The notes: generated from the sequence alone by a model not told the origin. DNA of 64,000 bases from Tenebrio molitor (GCF_963966145.1 NC_091052.1:15934001-15998000); one strand, 5' to 3'; positions 43,013 to 54,926 are shown, counted from the stretch's first letter. A program made the numbers and translations.

Positions 43013-45850
43013 TATATTTATTATTTACGATGTCATTGTTGCATTTTAAAATAAGATTCGAGTTCAGTTCGCATAAACCCCCGTTTAACAAATAATTCGC
43101 TAATATTTGCCATTTGATTATGTGGAAGTTAAAACCACCTGTGTAAAATTCGTTTAAAATGAGTGTTAGGGTCGCCGTCGTACGAAAACTAAACACTAAG
43201 GAGAGTTTTCGAAGTGAGCGGATGCGATCCCTCGAGATCCAGTCGAGTCATTGTGACGATAATAGAGTCAAGTCAATTATTTTTGGTATTCTGTATGCAA
43301 AATTGGGTCAGTTGAGTCATAACGGGAACAACGTGTACAGGAAAACTAAGAAGTCCATGTACCGCAGCAGCGATCAACGTGCCTGGTCCTAGAAAGCTCC
43401 CCATAACTTAGAAGAGCTTATCCTGGTAAGCACGCCAAGCAAATTGGCTATCCTCTTTGCAAACACCTATACACTTGAGAGCTTAATTATCGCACTTAGC
43501 CAACTTAAGTGGTGACGCCCCCGCAGCGTTAAACATTCACCTTCATCCATTTCTTATTCGACGCTCGAACTTGTCCTAATTGAAATTTCCAAGGCTGACG
43601 TGTGTGTGAGCTTTTTTGCCGAATTCAATTTTAGTCCGGATTAAGCGATAACTAAACGCAAACCGTGCAATGATCAGAAATGGGCGAGTTAACTGCAAGC
43701 TGCAATTTCTGTTGTTGTATAAATTTTAAAATCGTTTACAATCCCGGACATTATAAGTAATTCAGGATTTGATTTAAATCGGCGTGTTTCAATTCGCCCC
43801 CGGAAAGCAATATATGTGTAAATGGGGGTTCATAAATGTTGTGAAATTCAGCCGTACAGGTCGCCATATCGATTCTGAAGTTGCAGCAATCGCCATTGCA
43901 GACACATATCTCTACCTTCCGAGTACAGGTGGTCGTTAACCGAATCTTGCACCCCCGGAATGCTAAAATATTTATCAGGTTTTTAGATCCGTTCGGGGCA
44001 TAAATTACGATGGGATTATTGGATTATGGAACTCCTTAGCTTCGACCAAACAGCAATTACTGTTGAATCTTCCCAAATTCTGCCTACGTCATTTCGGCAA
44101 CCATCAATTACCCGCTCCTGTTACCCGATATTAAAACCACTTTTTCGACACAACGAACCATAAGTCATCTCGTTACTCGTTTACAAGAACGGAACTCGAT
44201 GACTGTTTTAAGTCGTCGAATTTTTATCGAAACTTGATATTATAACGTTATCGTCCGAATTATACATAATAGTGTAAGAGCCGGTTCATTAATCATCCAG
44301 ATTTCAGGAGGAGCAGCGTTTGACGAGATCGTTGTCATGGCTGACGTTTCATTGATAGAGGGTCGAGTTACTCCCTTACATTCGTAACGGAAAACTTATC
44401 TGAGCGCAACCGGTTTTATGGTTTAACAAGAAATTAGTTAATTGAAGTTTCTGGCGATTAAGTAAGCGGATACTTGCGCAATAAAAATACTTGCTTCAAA
44501 CTTTTACCCTAAATAATAAATCCGCCGCTCTCATTGAAATTTAAAACGGTCGACCCTACCGGCAAACACCTGAAATTTGGTAAGCCTGCCAACAGTCGAG
44601 GATTACGGCCGATTCTGTGGTTTTTCAACAAGCGAATTTATCTCGCAGAATTCAAACAATATTTTTTACCTTGGGTTATTAACTAATTAGCTAGGTAATA
44701 ACGAAGAATGCGCAGAATTTTCTGTTCTGACGAAAACTGGTTGCATTTCCAGACTGCAAGAACTGTCGATTTTTAGACACAAAAATATCAAACGTTTATT
44801 TTAATTAAGTTAATTATGCATCGCCGTATTCTATTGTTCTTCGTTTCATATTCTGCTGCCTAATGAAATTTTACAGACTGAGGTTAAAATTTACGAGAGC
44901 TCTTGGGTCATACACGATCCGACTTCCAAAGTGCACACTCTCTGTTTACATTTTCAATTAACGAACCATTTTTGTGTTGAACTAATAAAACGTTTTATTG
45001 CCCTTTTGAATAAATGTAAATTGCAAATGAAGTGGCAATATACGTACCCTTCGCTCCCTACTCATTACACTTAATTCAATGTGTACACATTTCAAGAATT
45101 GAATTCGTTACGCGACACGAAACACTCAAAACAGAACAGTTCAACACGTGTTCACATCGATGATGTTCCAATCGAACGATATTGTTATTTGCAGAGATGG
45201 GGACCTCTTTGTTTGCCACCTTTGTACATGCCAACGTTCAACTTGAAACAAAAACAAATTTTAACCTCACTATTTTGCAGTCATTTCTGCCGACAATAAA
45301 TCACTTCTTTCATTCCATCCAACAAGAACAGTCTCGAGTGATTGCAATGTTTGTGTAATCGCGAAAAAACACTTAATTTCCAACTCATAACCAGTGAAGT
45401 GAGATGTCAGCTTGGAGCGGTTTTCTAACCCTCTTTCCCTAATCTAGTAGCTCTCAACCCTTGTTTACCGTTAACGCAAATTTCATTTCCACTTAAAGAC
45501 GATTAAATTAACGAGCAAACAAATCGCAGATGCGCAACAACTTATTTAATGTTGGAAGTTTGTCATTTTACATCTTTGCATCTCGGTTGGGACGAAGAAG
45601 ACAAAGGTCGAAGGGTCGAGTGTTTGTACGAGTACAGTAGACCATGGATTCAAGTGAATTGTGTAATCATGGTTATTGGCGATAAATGTGAGTCATAAAG
45701 CAACAAGCGTACGAAATGAAATGGGAATGTATTATTAAAAAAGGTAGAATGTAGCTCGACATGTCCTAATGATATCGAATACCGTTTCATAAAGCGAAAA
45801 CCACATCCATTTCATAAATTACACTCACCGCAAATAAAGAGGTTTTCCGT
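43013..45850. other. Apparently single-copy, no gene assigned
   Basis: About 2.8 kb upstream of the H2B gene. Short ORFs (43,159-43,392 plus, 45,081-45,299 plus) lack recognisable features. It could hold regulatory DNA, but nothing specific is visible. Confidence 0.35.
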
Positions 45851-45901
45851 GTTGCAGTCCTGTCTCATTTCACTCGCGACGACTGGTCGATGGAACAGCA
45901 G

Positions 45902-46057
45902 GTACGTTTATTGAATTGATGAATTTCACTTATTGATACTCATCTCATTATTTGATCGACGAAATAAATTGATGCCAGTACACACAAAACCTTTTTGTGT
46001 TGTTTGTTGCGGAAATATCAACATAAAGTAGGCGTGTCACGAATTTTACAAATTCAG
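45902..46057 (+). other. Possible 5' UTR intron of the H2B gene
   Basis: A good donor (CAGCAG|GTACGT at 45,902) and acceptor (TTACAAATTCAG ending 46,057) would remove 156 bases and leave the H2B ATG six bases into the next exon. Predicted from splice-site form only. Confidence 0.35.
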
Positions 46058-46063
46058 GCTGAC

Positions 46064-46435
46064 ATGTCTCCAAAAACGGGCGAGAAAAGTGCGAGAAAAG
46101 CCGGAAAGGCTCAAAAGAACATATCGAAGACTGATAAAAAGAAGAAACGCCGAAGGAAAGAAAGTTACGCAATCTACATTTACAAAGTTTTGAAACAGGT
46201 CCACCCTGACACAGGAATTTCGAGTAAAGCTATGAACATCATGAACAGCTACGTTAACGACATCTTCGAACGTATAGCAGCTGAAGCGTCGCATTTGGCT
46301 CAATACAACAAGAGGTCGACCATCACCAGCAGAGAAATACAAACGGCGGTTCGACTTCTGCTTCCGGGAGAGTTAGCAAAACACGCGGTTTCTGAGGGGA
46401 CCAAAGCTGTAACCAAATACACCAGTTCCAAGTGA
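46064..46435 (+). CDS. Histone H2B, divergent solitary copy
   Basis: 123 residues, the length of insect H2B. After a basic tail (MSPKTGEKSARKAGKAQKN) the histone fold reads almost as canonical: RKESYAIYIYKVLKQVHPD, SSKAMNIMNS, VNDIFERIAAEAS, YNKRSTITSREIQTAVRLLL, and the C-terminal AVTKYTSSK with the lysine that is ubiquitinated in other eukaryotes. It pairs with H2A in the nucleosome. Changes from the usual insect protein are conservative: NIMNSY for SIMNSF, ASHLAQ for ASRLAH, and a different N-terminus. I start at 46,064, the first ATG giving a normal tail; the frame is open further upstream to 45,995, but that extension is not histone-like. No other core histone gene is nearby. It has an AATAAA signal and no histone stem-loop in the first ~140 bases, so it looks like a replication-independent copy. 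Confidence 0.95.
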   Translation: MSPKTGEKSARKAGKAQKNISKTDKKKKRRRKESYAIYIYKVLKQVHPDTGISSKAMNIMNSYVNDIFERIAAEASHLAQYNKRSTITSREIQTAVRLLLPGELAKHAVSEGTKAVTKYTSSK

Positions 46436-46573
46436 TTTGAACGGATATGAAAGATAGTTTGTAAAATTTTAAGTTGTGCATCATTTTCATTATTGTCATA
46501 ATCATAATTTTAGATTTTTGAAGGGACTGTTGCTTATCGTTGTATTAACTGTACCTACCTACATAAATTCTAT

Positions 46574-46579
46574 AATAAA
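46574..46579 (+). promoter_or_regulatory. Poly(A) signal of the H2B gene
   Basis: AATAAA 139 bases after the H2B stop codon. No palindrome like the canonical histone 3' stem-loop was seen in between. Confidence 0.65.
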
Positions 46580-47025
46580 GTCGAGTAAACTAAAAGAAAC
46601 GTTCATATAATCCTGTCACGTTCGGTGCACTTTGCAAACTTCCAACCATCGAAAGTTTCTTAAAACAGTGTATAAATAGTTTAACCATCAACCGTAACAC
46701 GTAATGGCAGTTTTGGCCGAAGGCTTGTATAATGTAGATGTTTATGGCTAGTTGAGTAGTTGCAAGTCATAGATGCACGACTCGCTACGATACTCTGGTC
46801 AGAATTCTGCATACCAAACAGTGCAGGTGAAGTTTGAAGTCTGTTGCAATTTAAGTGAACTGTTTACTTTTTTGTTCATTGAAATAAGAATATGTAATTA
46901 TTACTGATCATATCATGATCATGAATAAGCAAAAGAAAACGTGGAATATCCGTCTTACAACAACAACAACAAGCCAAGAAGAAAATAATATTAACTGTAA
47001 ACATAACCTTATTCACTCGGTAATA
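46580..47025. other. No gene seen
   Basis: AT-rich intergenic sequence with a short (CAA)n near 46,962-46,977. Confidence 0.35.
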
Positions 47026-47392
47026 GAGGTATTTTCATATTTGGTGGCGGAAACAAAAGACTGAGAAATGTCACAAAATTGTATTGTCAGTGTCAAATTT
47101 CTCATAAACGCCGTCAAAAGGAATGTCTAGGTAAATTTAAATTTTCGCTAAATAGATTGAAAAAATAAATTCTAAGGAAATTTTTGTCAGTGCTTCAAAA
47201 GGAAAAGTTATTCTCATATAATCAAACGTATTACAAATTATGTCTTTAGTTCGACGATTAATAACTTTCTTATTGCCAATTTGCTGCATTTCTGTCGAAA
47301 TCACGAACGTCTTTGAGAAATTTGACACTGACAATACAAATTTGTGACATTTCTCAGTCTTTTGTTTCCGCCATCAAATATGAAAATATCTC
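47026..47392. mobile_element. 367-bp MITE with ~75-bp inverted repeats
   Basis: TA-flanked. Arms share TATTTTCATATTTG-TGGCGG, AACAAAAGACTGAGAAATGT and ATTGTCAGTGTCAAATTTCT. Two or three differences between arms indicate a fairly young insertion. The minus-strand ORF inside is a by-product of the arms. Confidence 0.85.
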
Positions 47393-48700
47393 TACGTCAA
47401 CATAGCTGTGTAACATTATAAATATAGTGAATTCCAAAAACACCGAACTATCAAAGTTCCGTCAAGTTGCCACACTGATTATTGACAAAGCTGTTCTAGT
47501 ACTTTTCAATGTACCGGGTGATTTTAAATGATTGTGACTTTTTTTCATAGGTTGGTAATATTATTGTTGGTTATTCTAAAGTCGTTTTCAACGAGATCCG
47601 TGCTGTCAGTGTCATTTTTAATATGTTGGCGCAGATTGTACACACAAATTCATAACCAGTATTCAGAATATAAGAACATCCTAGTTAAAAAAATGTCAAA
47701 CAAGAAATTGAGGTTATGGTAAAAGATAATTTATATTTCGTGAAACATCAACAACAAACGGTAAAACTCAATCTTCAACATGGCGTAAAACATGGTTAAA
47801 CGAAGTCATCCTCAGAATCCAAATCAGACTACATTTTTTGTCGGAAATGATAAATAATAATTTGAATTTGTCAATTTGCCGCGTCAAGATAAATTTACCA
47901 AATTAGAAAAGTCAAAATTACTAAACTGAAACAGCAAGTGATGCCAACATACTGTCATACCGACAGCACGGATGTCATTGAAAACAACTATACTTTTTAA
48001 TGTGATTTATTAATACATAAAATGTCAAAATGACGTACGTGCGCCAATGTGTTGATTAAGGTATCAAGTTTGCCAAAAAAAGTGGGACATTAAATTTCTG
48101 TCAGTTTTGAAAAATTCGATGTAGTTCAAGCTTTATTGTCATTTTTTTGACACTATTCTAGCTGACAGTTTAAAAATTTATTTTATACTCCCATTTTACT
48201 TTTCCAAATGTCCTCTTCTTTTGATAAAGGTAGAATTTGATTGGGACTTTGCATTAAATAAATATTCACTACGTGCTTACTTACAATCATTTCCTACAAC
48301 CTACAATAATACTTAATGACAACGTCAATCGATAGCTGACTTCCATATCCCCACCATATTAATGACAGTTCTCAGCTATTAGGATAAACAAACCGGTTTT
48401 GTAGTAAGTTCTAATAGGGAAGTGCCAAAGTAAAGCATGGTACACTTTCAATGAAAAGTTGTGTTTCAACTTTCAGCCGGGTACATTGCGAATAATAAAT
48501 TTTCACAAATTGTGACACTTGACAGCACGGATGTTTATGGAATCCACTATACAAATTTTCTTAAAAAAAATATGAAGTAAAACAAATTATCTGAAAAAAC
48601 ACACGCGAAACTTACCTTTACTTCATTCTCGTCGAATTTTCCTCGTCAAGACCAAATTATTAGATTTTTTGGTAGTGTGATTTTTACTTCAATAATATTT
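47393..48700. repeat. Mosaic of decayed MITE fragments
   Basis: Holds an ACCGGGTGATTTTAAATGAT end at 47,515, a pair of partially inverted GACAGCACGGATGT blocks (about 47,590-47,610 and 47,960-47,980, again at 48,522-48,535), and at 48,070-48,340 an inverted copy of the block in 39,763-40,157. No gene. Confidence 0.5.
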
Positions 48701-48702
48701 TA

Positions 48703-49089
48703 GCGGTGTATTCTGTAACTGCTCCGCTAAATTTTAAAGGCAGTTAAATTAAGTTGTCATAGCAATGACCAATCAGGGCTTGAAATTTTAAATTTTAAAA
48801 GACGCTAAATTTTTATAGGGGCGTTAAAATTTTAGCGTCTTTTAAAATTTAAAATTTCAAACCCTGATTGGTCATTGCTATGACAACTTTATAAGGGGCG
48901 TATTCTGTAATTTTTAAAGGGGCGTTAAAATTTTAACGTCTTTTAAAATTTAAAATTTCCAGCCCTGATTGGTCATTGCTATGACAACTTAATTTAACTG
49001 CCGTTAAAATTTAGCAGAGCAGTTACAGAATACGCCCCAAAAAACACTAAAATTTAACACCCCTTTAAAAATCACAGAATACGCCCCTA
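48703..49089. mobile_element. Foldback cluster with GCGTATTCTGTAA termini
   Basis: The terminal motif occurs at 48,705-48,719, 48,898-48,911, 49,021-49,035 and 49,074-49,086 in alternating orientation. Between them, arms carrying TTGTCATAGCAATGACCAAT, AAATTTTAAATTTTAAAAGACG and GGGGCGTTAAAATTTTA fold back on each other. The order suggests one foldback element inserted into, or recombined with, another of the same family. Confidence 0.75.
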
Positions 49090-49487
49090 TGTCAGCAATA
49101 CGGGCTGATAAAGTAACCATGTCATCCATGCGTAACGGACTGTAGAGGTTATGTTCTTCGCTGTCAACAAGTCAACTCCATAGGGATTTTTTAGGTCTTG
49201 GCTACATTTAATTAACGCAATTTTCAGATTAGCCGTTAATAGAACCTTCTTTTTTCTTTCCGTCATGGTAAAATTTAAATTACCCAGGAATAGGATAGGA
49301 ATAGAATAGAATCTGTGACTTTTTCACACTTTTCACACGTCAAACACGGCTACGGTCAAACTAACATTCGAAATTAAAGACGTCAAATCGCTCTAACACG
49401 ATAATGTGAAAATTACTAGGAAAGGAGACGCACGTTTGCAACATGGCAACAATTTGACATGGAAAATCCAACGTGAATGAACTTTAC
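49090..49487. mobile_element. Internally deleted inverted copy of the 19,666-20,786 element
   Basis: 49,090-49,145 corresponds to the complement of 20,640-20,690 (CGGGCTGATAAAGTAACC). 49,285-49,487 corresponds to the complement of 19,666-19,870 and ends GGAAAATCCAACGTGAATG. One terminal repeat is missing or replaced next to the foldback cluster. Confidence 0.65.
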
Positions 49488-49549
49488 ACTTATCATAAAT
49501 ACGCACAAGTCGACTCATCTACCTACTGAAATGGATTCAATCAAGTTAA

Positions 49550-49919
49550 AGTTCTTTTTTTAACAATTGTCATTGTCAAAATTCCCTAAAGACTTTACCA
49601 CCCTAAAACCTTTCTTTTCGCAACATCTGTATTGTAAAATCTCCCTAGAACCTAGATCAAGTTTGAGGTTATGTCGATAATTTTCAAAAGTCAGAAAAGT
49701 TTCAGGTGTAAGCAAATTTTATACCAAAAAACAAGAAATAAAAACGATAATGACACTGAAAAATGCAACTGAACATATTTTGTAGCGGAAGCGCCTTCAC
49801 ATCAAAATGACTGACATACAATTGACATTTTACGTTGCCACCCCAATAACCATCAAATAACTTAGTGGGTCATACCAACATGACAACACTTTGACAATTG
49901 TTTAAAAAAATGAACTTTA
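49550..49919. mobile_element. ~370-bp MITE, AAGT(T)CATTTTTT ends
   Basis: TA-flanked. Arms carry AACAATTGTCATTGTCAAA (left) and TTTGACAATTGTTTAAAAAA (right). It shares long collinear, inverted blocks with 52,828-53,578 (GCGCCTTCACATCAAAATGA; CACCCTAAAACCTTTC), of which it is a shorter version. Confidence 0.7.
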
Positions 49920-52268
49920 CAAGGTGAAAAGAGGGTCCATTATTGGGAAAATGAGATTAGGTACGTTCCTTTTGAAAAATGTTGTTTTTTCTCTAATGAA
50001 ACAAATCGTCTCTTAGCTTTCTCTCATTGGTGTTTAGTACACGAACAATGTTACTGCAAATTTGCGTCAAGACTTGAGCCGGAAGTTATACTGTGACGGA
50101 ACCACCACCACATTTGTCCGCCGCGGTTACGCTCTTGGTTGCTGTTTTTTTTGTGAAAATTCTTGCCGACCTGGCTCTTTGTTGACAGAATTCAAGATAT
50201 CAACTTATTTATTTCTTGCTTGCATACCTGCACAGGTGCGTCCATTCACAGCGGCTCCCTGTTCGCTTTGAAAGCATTCATATGTTACTTTTCTGTCTAC
50301 TCCGTCGATATGAAACTGCACACGAACGCAACCACGCTCCAGTGAATTTTCGTGGGAAGTGTCTCCGTGAGCAGAAGAAAAAGAATCATTTAATCGCATT
50401 AGCAGCTACAACTCTCCAATCGCGACGTATAATTTGAAATTCCATTTCCGCGCTAGGAAATCCCCGTTTTCCCAAATTTACACTGGCGCGAATCAATTTT
50501 TGAGTCAACAATCGAGAGTAAAAAATATTCAGGTTGTTTATGTGACAGGTGTTTTCGTTTGTAGTACTTTTATTGTATAGTTTGCATTCGCATTTCGGGC
50601 ACGAAAATACAATAACGGGACGAGTTGTCGTTTTATATGCGGTTCTGAAGAGCGTACGCACAGGCTGTGCTCATCACGAACCGGAAATAAGTATAAATAT
50701 GTCACAATAAACCCCCGTTTCGGGAAACTTACCCGATCAGATCACTCATCTTAAATATGATTTATTTCAAACGTATTCATCAAACTTTACTCTTAATAGA
50801 CAAGCGGTATTTTAATTGATAACGAACTAAATAGTTCTTTGCAATTTTTTTCCTTGCGAACAATGCACCATATCGATTTCAAAATTCGATTAAGTGTTTT
50901 GCTGCAAGAACAAAATGTGTGGTACAGGGCCGTTGTAGTAAATTTCCGCAGCGGTCGTCCTCCTGTCTATGGAGTCGATCCGTCCCCCGGTCTAGTCGAC
51001 ATTTCACTCAATCTATGTTATTTATCTTGTGAATCTTTTTGTATGTTTTTCTGGTTTCGTTCTTTACTTCCCGACTGAGAGATGGCCTGTCGCGACCGCT
51101 ATTCGAACAGAATTCCAAACTCACTCATTTATATTTGTTGGCTTAGCATCACGAAGCGAGAACACTGCTCTATATCTACATCACAACGGAGGGTGCAAAT
51201 AATAAACAGTCATTTTTACAAATAAAGATGAACCTCTGAAGTGCACCGTTGCTTCGCTGAAATTTTTTTAGGATTGCGGGGGGACGGTAAAAGATGACCT
51301 GGACCTGGTGAAAGAGGGTCGCAGTGAAAAAATGAATGTGGGGCTCAAGCGGAGCACTTTCGCGGATCGGCTGTAATGAAAGCGAGTAATTTAGTAAAAG
51401 GCATTGTGCACTCAATATGCCAATGTGGTCTCTTTGTCGAATGGCGGTTTATGAATATGCAGAGACGGTAAGCGCGTCTCCGGAGCGGCGATAAACAAAC
51501 ATGCTGAAGGCGAACGTGGGCGGACACGGCGAAGAATAATTTATACACATACCTGAGGTGCGCACGCGGACACGGTTTGCATAAATTGAGGGAGAAAAAA
51601 TTTCGGTTGCCATCATTTATTAATACGACGAAAACGACTGTAAAATGTGTTCCAGCTTTTTAACACCACGAATTACATAATTTATCCTTGCACGAACCGA
51701 GGCCACTTCTGTTTACACCCGGTTCAAGAACGAGATGGTTGCAGAAAAATTGAATTTTTATTATAATAATAAAAAATATGTCGGCAGTGAGCGCTTGCCG
51801 TTGTAAACTCTCTTCAGATACGAGATGACTTATAAATAACTGTGTCTGAAATTTATTCGAAGGGCATATATTAAATTTACTTTAATCAAGAGTTGTGTAG
51901 TCGGTCGTTAAATTTTATGGATGCTTTGTTTACGAAGACTTAAAACAATTCGGTACCGAAGTTCGGAGGTGTTTGGAAGAGCGTTTCGAGTTTACGTGGT
52001 TCAACCGCCACCAATTATTACCAAGAACATACTGGTAAACATGATGAAAATCCCATTAATAGCTGTGTTTACCTTAGTCAAGTTGTTTTCAGAACGCTTA
52101 CGATCTGAGGATAATTTACCTGAACCGGTAACTTCACCCCACCGAATCCAAGACAACATATTTCAGAGTATAAAATAAAAATTTCAACTTTAACGAATTC
52201 AAAATGTGTATTCCTTTAATTTCTCATTTTAACGAGTAGAGGTTCTACAATGTATCGTATCGTAAATC
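49920..52268. other. Apparently single-copy, no gene assigned
   Basis: About 2.3 kb with more balanced base composition. Overlapping short ORFs on both strands at 50,062-50,661 and 51,176-51,548 have no recognisable domain or splice model. This is a candidate for regulatory or non-coding function but nothing specific is seen. Confidence 0.35.
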
Positions 52269-52437
52269 TACAGGGTATCTATAAATGATTGTCGGGTCAA
52301 GCCAGCTTTGGAAAAAATATTACTGTGCCGCCTTTTCGAAAAGATGCCCAATTTTAATTTACTATTAACTGTCACTTCTGACATTAATGGTGTTTCATTC
52401 GCGCTTTTCATTTCAGTTTTCGTTCCTAAAGCTTGTT

Positions 52438-52601
52438 TGACACGATGCTAAATTTTGTAGAAAATTTGTTAGAAAATGAGAGAGACCCTCGATCGGACCA
52501 ATGAACGATCAGGATCATAGTCTGTCTTTGTCAGATCCTGATCGTTCATTGGTCCTCTCTCATTTACTAACAAATTTTCTACAAAATTTAGCATCGTGTC
52601 A
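52438..52601. repeat. Near-perfect hairpin with ~70-bp arms
   Basis: Arms share TGACACGATGCTAAATTTTG, TAGAAAATTTGTTAG, GAGAGA and GGACCAATGAACGATCAGGA. They pair across a loop of about 17 bases around 52,520. The left arm has a short extra stretch near 52,485-52,495. The plus-strand ORF over it is incidental. Confidence 0.85.
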
Positions 52602-52827
52602 TACAGCCTTTATATTCACGAGTATAATTAACACAATCTGTGATGCAGCCAACATTACATTTGAACCGATGATATACGGGATTGGGAGACTTTCCTAAAG
52701 TTATAAAAAGTAATTCTTAAATCAACGATTGCTGGCCCTTATTGCCTGTCACGTCAGTTTTCACATTTCTGTTAACTTTTGCTCATAACCTCAATAAAGA
52801 GAAAGTGTCATGATTAATCTCATTCGC

Positions 52828-53578
52828 CAAGCTAAAGTCCATTTTTTTACAAATCAATTGTCAAAGTGTTTTCATGTTGGTATAAACCACTGGTTATTTG
52901 ATAGTTATTAGATTGGCAACGTAAAATGTCAACTGTATGTCAGTCATTTTGATGTGAAGGCGCTTGGGCTATTGAAGCCGCAAGTACATTTAAATAAAAA
53001 TACAAAGTTATATGAGTTTCCGAAAACAAGGATCTAACACAACGAGAAAAATTGGCTATGATTAGATTACGTGAAGAAATGCAAACATAAAAACCGACCA
53101 TGCTAAATTGCAGTAAGGATGCACACATCATATTCGAGGTATTTTCTTTTGATATATGGGTTCGTCACTGCGAGGAATTGATTAGAAAGGACTGGAAAAA
53201 AATGATGGGAAATGTAGCAATTGAGCACATTTCTCTTCCGCAGAATCATATTCGGAAGACGATTGGGGATTAGATTCTGAAAATAAATAGGTAAACTGCT
53301 TATATAACCCATTAAATAAATTCCCATTTTCCTGTATATGTTCAGTTGCACTTTTCAGTGTCATTATCGTCTTTATTTCTTGTCTTTTGGTATAAAATTT
53401 GGTTACACCTGAAACTTTTCTGACATTTGAAAATTACTGATATAACCTCAAACCTGATCTAGGGAGATTTTACGATAGAGTGTCCCGAAACGAAAGGTTT
53501 TAGGGTGGTACAGCCTTGTCTTTGAGGGAATTTTGACATTGACAATTGATTTTAAAAAAATGGACTATACTTGGATTG
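52828..53578. mobile_element. ~750-bp MITE, longer relative of 49,550-49,919
   Basis: Ends AAGTCCATTTTTTTAC (left) and AAAAAAATGGACT (right) with internal AATCAATTGTCAAAG / TTGACAATTGATTT. The middle 350 bases are absent from the shorter copy. Minus-strand ORFs there (53,103-53,364) overlap in two frames and match nothing known to me. Confidence 0.65.
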
Positions 53579-53736
53579 CTAACTTATCTCGAATTGAACA
53601 AAATACCTATCAAGTTCTAAAGGTTTCTTGTATTTTGAGTTGCATATGTATAACGAAATTTTCTCGAGAATAACCCTCTATTTTAATTTTATAAAATATA
53701 GTCAAAAGATCAAGCATTATGTGGGAATAATCAATA

Positions 53737-54926
53737 ACACAAACCATAGACAACACAGTAAACCTATAGAACGCAAACTCCTATGCATTTTCCTCATTTT
53801 TTTTGGAAACGCACCCACCACAAGCCGTCAGGGGACGCTGCCGTTTTATAAAAATAAAAATCGCGGAAACTTATGCCAAAATTTAAAAAATTATATTTTG
53901 ACATATCATGTCATAAGTAATAAATTTACTATTGTGCGACTTTGCCCCCTGCAAAGATATTATAAACCATGTGGAACTCGCCATAGATTTCCAATTCCAA
54001 TTAAATATCCTGGGTGTTTTATGGAATGGATTAAAAATACGGGTAACAAGCAGTTATCAACTTTGGAGCCTATGAAAGTGTAGGTATAACAGCGTTGATA
54101 ACAGCTGCACTGTGTGTGGACTTCATTTTACCAGCAAAGACTTCGGCACGAACGAGTATGGCCGTACCCTCGAAACAACTTCCCTCCTTTTCCAGTCCAG
54201 ACTTACTTCCAGTAATAGTAAAAAAATATTGATAATTATATTTTAACTGAAAACTACTTTTTATAGAATTTTCATCCGATCTACTGATCTACGACATTGG
54301 CGCGACCTTGACGCGATCTTGAAACACAACAAGAGAGAAAAAAAGGCGTTTGCACAAGGTTTGAATGGTGGGAAACGATCTAGGAGGACGCCCTGAGGGT
54401 GTCTAGCCAGAAAAAACGGAAAATTCCAGAAGTAGTTAAAGTGAACAATTACCATAAATTCTTGTGAAAGTTTCAAAAAGAAAATAAGAAAAGCTGAGCA
54501 TCATATTCAAAATTATAAAAAGGCAGAATGTCGATCCAAAATTCGGGTTGCAATGTACCGAAAACGTATAAAACTTCATGCAAAATTCGATGTCAAAATA
54601 AAGAGCAATGCAATGCAAGGCGAGGATGCGATAAATTTCTGTTTGCCGCAATTGAGGAAAAGAAATACCAAATCAAAATTTACAAAAATGCGATGGAAAT
54701 GTATCGAAAAGTATTGAAAATAAAAACTTCAAAATAAATGTTGTCTTTTAGTTTCATAAATAAATTACTTTAAATTAAAATAAATAAAAAAGCCAGGATA
54801 TCCAGCTGGCTGTGTCTTATTTTGCACCTACCACAAGCCAGTAGATGGCGTCGGGACACAAAAAACTCATAAAAAACTATGTTAGTTTGCGTTCTATAGG
54901 TTTACTGTGTTGTCTATGACACAAAC
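53737..54926 (+). mobile_element. P-element-like transposon, 35-bp TIRs, 8-bp ACACAAAC duplication
   Basis: The element is 53,745-54,918. The first 35 bases (starting CATAGACAACACAGTAAACC) and the last 35 are perfect inverted repeats. ACACAAAC lies directly outside both ends (53,737-53,744 and 54,919-54,926). Eight-base duplications and CA-starting TIRs are hallmarks of the P superfamily. A subterminal word ACCACAAGCC occurs near both ends (53,818 and 54,831). It carries a decayed THAP domain, the DNA-binding domain of P transposases, but not the catalytic part. It is a deletion derivative and non-autonomous. Confidence 0.85.
53930..54195 (+). pseudogene. Decayed THAP domain (P-type transposase N-terminus)
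   Basis: One frame gives RHRFPIPIKYPGCFMEWIKN and stops at 54,082. The next frame continues NSCTVCGLHFTSKDFG up to about 54,190. Together these follow the THAP order: FP block, W at the centre, then VC..HF...DF. The proximal C-X2-4-C pair is poorly preserved (a CPLQRYYKPC stretch). A frame change near 54,083 breaks it. No RNase H-like catalytic region follows before the right TIR. Confidence 0.6.

Noticed and set aside
45995..46063. In-frame N-terminal extension of the H2B ORF
   Set aside because: It would add 23 non-histone residues. The downstream ATG gives the normal 123-residue H2B, and an acceptor site at 46,057 suggests the extension is intronic.
50062..50661. Cluster of short ORFs on both strands
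   Set aside because: Overlapping frames without domains. More balanced base composition alone makes such ORFs likely.
54528..54737. Plus-strand ORF inside the P-like element, considered as the rest of its transposase
   Set aside because: Lysine-rich low-complexity frame without the catalytic motifs of P transposases.
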